Part shown: positions 58,801 to 64,000 of the stretch, one piece after another
Position numbering within the stretch: the stretch's first letter is position 1
Layout of the letters: the number at the start of each line of letters is the position of its first letter
Assembly: GCA_947650365.1 (NCBI GenBank)
Contig: OX393550.1
Coordinates: forward strand, 47,848,440 to 47,912,439
Source: Chamaelirium japonicum
Taxonomy: Eukaryota; Streptophyta; Magnoliopsida; Liliales; Melanthiaceae
Length of the DNA stretch: 64,000 bases
Reading direction: 5' to 3'
Program-made: the position numbers and the translations under genes
The notes under the pieces: generated by a model
Database searches by the model: none
What the model was told of the DNA's origin: nothing
What the model saw: the letters and a program-made list of their open reading frames with translations, nothing else

Positions 58801-59666
58801 AGGCGGTAAAGCCCCTAGTGGCCTAGTAGTCCACCCCTGGGTAATGACCCCGAAAAGCAAGGTGGGCGGGAGTGCCCCGTGGTGAAAGACCAAGCCCCCT
58901 TATGGCCATATGGGTATTTCTGGCTCTCCAAGGACACTTGGACCCAGGTTTCTGTTGGCAGACTCAGTTAGAAAACTGCCGGTTCACTTTAGGAGTAGGT
59001 AGAACTAACCTTTGGTAATTAGTTGCATACCTTTGATCTTGATGATTACTTGTCGTATATGTACTAGTTGTAGTTGTAATATAGTAGAATTGTCATGTGT
59101 AGCTAGTTCATTTCATTTACTTGCAATGTATGTATATATGCGTTGCCGCCCTCGTAGACTTCTAGAAGGGTGGGATATGACTATGGTTTACCCTAGTTAG
59201 TTTAGGGTTAACTGTTCACTGAGTTTACCTAGTAAACTCACCCGTTGTTGCACACTCTTTTCAGGTACCGTAGATCCTTCTCTGACGCTTCCTAGAGGAT
59301 CTTAAATAGCTATCGAGAGAGGACACTAGAGCTATTAGCTAGTTTTTATTATTTCCAGTTGGTTATGTAATAATTATGGAACTATGTTTTAGATGCTCTG
59401 AATAATGCCAGAATCAGTAATGTTTCCTCTGGTAAGCTTCTTCTCAAAGCTTCATGCCCGGTAGGCCTTTTCTCAAGGCCAAGCTATTGGTAGGCTTCTC
59501 CTCAAAGCCATCCCCTATCAACTAGTAAATAGTTAATGATAAATTAGTAATGAATAACTAAATAATAAAATCAACCTCGCAACCTTATAACATTGACTTA
59601 CCCTTATAACCCCATCACCCCTGGGTTTGACTGGTTTACCCTTGTAGTCGGATCCGGGGCGTGTCA
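55845..59666 (+). repeat. Tekay LTR, type A (3' LTR of copy 5)
   Basis: Same as 12280-16101 at a constant offset of 43,565 bp, with only a handful of substitutions visible (for example near 55909, 56409 and 56443). Confidence 0.85.
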
Positions 59667-59805
59667 GCTGGTATCAGAGCAGCTGACACCGTGGTTTCCT
59701 AACAACTAGCTAATAGCAACCGAGGAGAACTTAGCTCCGCACAGCTCAAAGTACTGAGGACTCTGTACTCAACTGTGCTCTGCATTGATTATAGGAAACT
59801 TAATG
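59667..59805. other. Patchwork joint after copy 5
   Basis: Same sequence as 16102-16240, including the plus-to-minus RT turnaround. Confidence 0.6.
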
Positions 59806-62354
59806 CAGAGCCGCTTTGAACCGTCCTTCTTCTGGGCAAACAAAACAGGGGCACCCCATGGAGAGACACTAGGGCGAATATACCCGAGACTCCGCAATTC
59901 TTCTAGCTGAGTACTTAACTCACGTAGCTCCGCTGGTGCCATCCGATACGGGGCCACTGAGATCGGTGCTGTCCCCGGAACTAGCTTGATGCTGAACTCT
60001 ACCTCTCGAATAGGAGGAAGGCCTGGGAGCTGGTCAGGAAATACATCAGGAAAGTCTCGAACGATTGGAGAGCGCTCCAATGGATTCTCGCCCTCAATCT
60101 CATTGGCCAACTGTGCTAGGAGGCTAAGATAAGACCCTTGCCGGGGCGTCGGATATAAAATAGCCAGCTTAGCTCCCACAAAGAAGAACTCTGTATTGCC
60201 AGGTGGACGGAAGGTGATCTTCTTGGAGTAGCAGTCTAGTGAAGCATGGTATGCCGCCATCCAGTCCATCCCCAGTAAGACATCCAACCCTTCTAAGTCG
60301 AGGATAATCAAGTCGGCCACAAGTTCATTGCCTCCAATGGAAAGCACACATCTCTTACATACACGGTCCACATCAATGCTAGTCCCAAGTGGTGAGACGA
60401 CCGATAGGACATAACCAAGGGGTTCCGACTGTAACCCCAAGGTAGCCATAAATTTAGGGACTATGTAAGAGTGCGTCGATCCAGTGTCGAACAAGACTCG
60501 TGCAAGGGTAGTGAACACAGGTACAACACCTTCAATGGCAGATCCAGAAGCTCCAGTATCCTGACCAACGAGTGCATAAGTCCGACCGTGAGTATGTTGG
60601 CCACTACCACCCTGGCGGACTGGAGGTCTTTGCTGAAGTGGCTGTGGTTGAGAAGGACGGTAGGGCCGGGCACCCTGCTGATTCTGAGGTGCCCTCTGCT
60701 GAAGTGGTTGGGGATGGTAAGTCAATGCTGGACGAGGGTGATACGGCAGGAGAGGTAGGGCTGGTTGCTGCTGCTGTGAAGGACGCCGAGTGCAGTCACG
60801 CCTGACATGGCCATACGTGCCACATCTAAAGCACTTGGGACCCTGTGAAGCTGGGGGTCCCTGGGAGTGGTGCTGCTGTTGACGAAAAGGAGCCTCCTGA
60901 GACCTAAGCCTCTTGGAATGAAACTCGTGATCACTCCTTCCGTTGCCACCACTTCCTCGCTTCTCCTGAATCTTCTTGGCATCCTCTTGGCCTCGCTCTG
61001 CCACCAGAGCTCGATCCACCACCTCGCTGTAGATCTTCAGCCGCAGTACCTCGATCTTATTTTTTATTCCAGGCCTCAAACCTTGCTCGAACCTCTTTGC
61101 CTTACGCTCTTCCGTAGCTACCAGGAATGGAGCATAGCGTGACAGCTCATCGAACTTGGCCTCATACTCGGCCACCGATAGTGTGCCTTGGTACAAGTCC
61201 AAGAACTTCTTCTCCATTTCATCTCGGACGCTCTCCGGAAAGTACTTTTCTCGGAAAACCTTCTCGAACTCCTCCCAGGTCATAGGTGCCTGGCCTTCTC
61301 CTCGGGACCTTTGGATCCGATCCCACCAAAAGTCTGCCTCTGCCTCCAGCTGGTAGGAGGCTAGAGTGACTCTTCTCTCACCTACTACTTCCAGGGCATC
61401 CAATGCCTTACCGACTTGCTTCAACCATCTGTCGGCCTCCACTGGGTTTGGATGACCCTTGAAGGTTGGCGGCTTCAGTACCTGAAAGTCCTTTAGGAGC
61501 TTCCCCATCCTATCTNNNNNNNNNNNNNNNNNNNNNNNNNNNNNNNNNNNNNNNNNNNNNNNNNNNNNNNNNNNNNNNNNNNNNNNNNNNNNNNNNNNNN
61601 NNNNNNNNNNNNNNNNNNNNNNNNNNNNNNNNNNNNNNNNNNNNNNNNNNNNNNNNNNNNNNNNNNNNNNNNNNNNNNNNNNNNNNNNNNNNNNNNNNNN
61701 NNNNNNNNNNNNNNNNNNNNNNNNNNNNNNNNNNNNNNNNNNNNNNNNNNNNNNNNNNNNNNNNNNNNNNNNNNNNNNNNNNNNNNNNNNNNNNNNNNNN
61801 NNNNNNNNNNNNNNNNNNNNNNNNNNNNNNNNNNNNNNNNNNNNNNNNNNNNNNNNNNNNNNNNNNNNNNNNNNNNNNNNNNNNNNNNNNNNNNNNNNNN
61901 NNNNNNNNNNNNNNNNNNNNNNNNNNNNNNNNNNNNNNNNNNNNNNNNNNNNNNNNNNNNNNNNNNNNNNNNNNNNNNNNNNNNNNNNNNNNNNNNNNNN
62001 NNNNNNNNNNNNNNNGCATCCATTCTCTGCTCATCCCGAGCGGCCTGCTGGGCCTGAGCCTGAGCCAAAGCAGCCTGGGCTGCTGCTGTCTGCTCCTGGG
62101 CAGCTGCTTGTTGCTGGGCTACCATTGCTTGTTGTTGTTGCATCATGACTTGCTGCTGCTGCATCATTTCAGTCATGGTGCGGATCATTTCCATGGGGTC
62201 AGGGACAGCTGCTGCACTTGATGACCCAGGAGAGGAAGTTTGACCTCTAGTAACAGCCATCTGCAAAAATGCAGGCCTATAAGACAATTGTTCGAGATAA
62301 GAAGACTAACCTACAACTAAATCCCTTAGGATCCTATCCCTAAGCTCTGATACT
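59806..62354 (-). mobile_element. Second copy of the intron-less gag-protease fragment, split by a gap
   Basis: Same as 16241-18289 with 500 N inserted at 61516-62015. It shows the gag start, Gag domain, zinc knuckle, protease and first part of RT on the minus strand, and lacks the 115-bp intron-like segment. Broken fossil fragment. Confidence 0.85.
61516..62015. other. Assembly gap of exactly 500 N
   Basis: The bases on either side (...catcctatct and gcatccattc...) are contiguous in the twin copy at 17950/17951, so compared with that twin no sequence is missing. A round 500 suggests a scaffolding placeholder, not a measured gap. Confidence 0.95.
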
Positions 62355-62445
62355 AGAATAATAAGAGCAACGAGTGCATAAGTTCGACCGTGATGGTATC
62401 AGAAAACAGAGGAGAACTGGCGCATCTGTTTTAGATCCGCCATTG
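62355..62445. other. Second copy of the patchwork joint
   Basis: Same as 18290-18380, joining the gag fragment to the type C LTR fragment. Confidence 0.55.
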
Positions 62446-64000
62446 CCGAGTCCAGTTCAAGGCCCGGAACAGAGCCGACTTTACCTAGGACCGGTTTCCT
62501 AACATTGTAGCTAGATTTAGACCTCTTAGATCTCTCTCCCCGATATTTAAAACTTTAACATCGGATGGGGAGTAAAGGGAATAATTATGAGAATAACCGG
62601 ATCTTTTCTTCATTCATTCCCTACTGTTTATTAGGAATTAACAACCATTACAACATGTAGCCTTAACAATCTGATCCCCCAACCCTCTTGACCACCATAA
62701 CAGCCCTTTCCCTCTTTATGAAGAATCTAGAGAGAGAAAGAGAACGGTAGAACCAAGAGAGAGAGAGAGTTATATAGAGAGAGAGTTATATAGAGAGAGA
62801 AGAGAGAGAGAGAGATAAAAGAGAAGGGGAAGGAGTTGCAGCGGCCCGACGATTCACGCAGCGGCGAGCCACTCCGAAACCGAACCCGAACCCATCAGGT
62901 AATCCTCCCCTCCTCCTCCTTTCTCTTCTTTGGTGTAACCACCGGCGACCCATCGGTACTCCGCGACCCAAACCCATCTGCACGGTCCTCTCCTACCTTA
63001 GCCGCGGCCCACTCGGGTGAACGCCACCGCGACCTCACCTCCGGTCCTCGTCGGGAGGACCAAACCCCAGGCTCGACCGGCGATCGCCGGAGCAAAACCA
63101 AACCCAAACCCAAAACCCGCGGACCCCTCCGGCCAAAGCCTTCTCGGGCTTCGATGGAACGCATGTTACCTTATCCCGCGTCTTCCCCGCGGGGGAGACC
63201 GGCCGGGCACCGCCGGCGCCACCCCAAGCCACCGGAGCCGAGCACCCCGCGGCCATGCATGGCTTCTCTTCCTCTTCCACGAGTTGGGTGGGGATCCCCT
63301 AATGGTCACTAGCGGACTCTAACGAATCTGACGGTGTCGGGTTGTCTGGGAGACCACAATCATATGCCCGGGCGGTACGGAGTGGTCGAGAAATGGTTGC
63401 CGTGGTAATGGGTTCACAGTGAACCCATTCCTCTGTTTTCTTCTGTTGAAGAAGAAGAGGACATGGGTGGCATTTCTTCAATTGCTATTAAACCAAACTC
63501 AACCCATTAACAACTCAGCCCCCTGACCCGACCCGACTGCATAGCAACCCGACCACCTTAAGTGCACAGCAGACCCGATCCGAACAGCAGACCAGACCCG
63601 ACCCGCAGACCCAACCTGATAACACAGATCCGGCCCAACCAACAGTGAACCGATCTGGTTCACCTGAACCAGACCCGTAAACCGTCTAAATTTGGTTCAG
63701 CCGCCATTTCTTCGTCCGATCTCGGAATCGAACGAAACCAACGGCATTACGACCGACTCGGAAAATCCTACCTGTTGGCCATAGCTAGGTACAGTAATTA
63801 TACTGTGTAGTATCCCATTTTATCCATGAACCCGATCTAGTCGGTGCGCCGTGGTTTGATAGCCAATTCTCCGTCCGATCTCGGAATTAGACGAAACCAG
63901 TGGCATCGTGCTCAGATCATCGATGCCGATGTATTGAACCTAGTTTGGGACCCTAGTGACCCCTTTACCCTATTGAACCGATTGTAGACTAGTTTTCACC
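62446..64000 (+). repeat. Tekay LTR fragment, type C, running off the window
   Basis: Same as 18381 to about 19935. The duplication continues beyond the right edge of the window. Confidence 0.8.

Larger units (their letters stand above)
51001..59666 (+). mobile_element. Tekay/Del chromovirus copy 5 (5' LTR missing, broken)
   Basis: Plus-strand element that keeps only the last bases of a 5' LTR, then primer site 51007-51018, gag 51100-52362, intron-like segment 52334-52448, pol to 55791 and 3' LTR 55845-59666 (type A). It is broken, with about one break in pol plus the missing 5' LTR. From 51956 onward it is practically identical to copy 1, and it shares the same right-hand neighbours, so the two are products of one recent duplication. 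Confidence 0.88.

Overview
The window is plant nuclear DNA, from a flowering plant. The evidence is one secreted hybrid proline-rich protein gene with very GC-rich third codon positions (as in many monocots and magnoliids), plant-type MITEs, a hAT element, a CACTA terminus, and a dense cluster of Ty3/gypsy chromoviruses of the Tekay/Del lineage primed by initiator tRNA-Met. No prokaryotic features, rRNA, tRNA genes or CRISPR arrays are visible. Species cannot be named from the sequence.

Region 1 (1-8390) is a host region rich in small repeats. It opens with a 37-bp minisatellite, a strictly phased 40-bp minisatellite and an LTR/promoter-like stretch with a TATA box. It then holds a small TIR element (2246-2755), a hAT element with a perfect 8-bp target duplication (3589-4388) carrying a CACTA end, a PIF/Harbinger-type MITE (4626-4898), and three related long-hairpin elements separated by TA microsatellites (4946-6506). 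The only confident host gene is at 6977-7378 on the minus strand, a 133-residue 8-cysteine-motif protein with a TATA box, telobox and compound microsatellite just upstream.

Region 2 (8391-64000) is almost entirely copies of one Tekay/Del family with LTRs of about 3.8 kb. In order they are: copy 1 (+, 8391-16101, 5'-truncated); a shuffled fragment cluster (16102-22250); copy 2 (-, 22251-34710); copy 3 (-, 34716-45818, coding part looks whole); copy 4 (+, 45819-50853, 5'-truncated); a patchwork joint (50854-51000); copy 5 (+, 51001-59666); and a second copy of the fragment cluster (59667-64000), interrupted by a 500-N gap. Copy 1 plus its right-hand fragments recur almost letter for letter 43,565 bp downstream, and copy 1 also recurs inverted as part of copy 2. 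This block therefore grew partly by segmental duplication and rearrangement, or has been inflated by assembly.

The most interesting observation is a 115-bp GT...AG segment between gag and protease in four copies. It is precisely absent from two other fragments, and the pol frame has no AUG of its own. This fits a spliceable intron setting Gag versus Gag-Pol output, a strategy known from Ogre elements but, to my knowledge, not a standard feature of Tekay. Other points of interest are a snap-back inversion joint at a natural stem-loop, mosaic LTRs, patchwork filler DNA, and chained hairpin elements in TA repeats.
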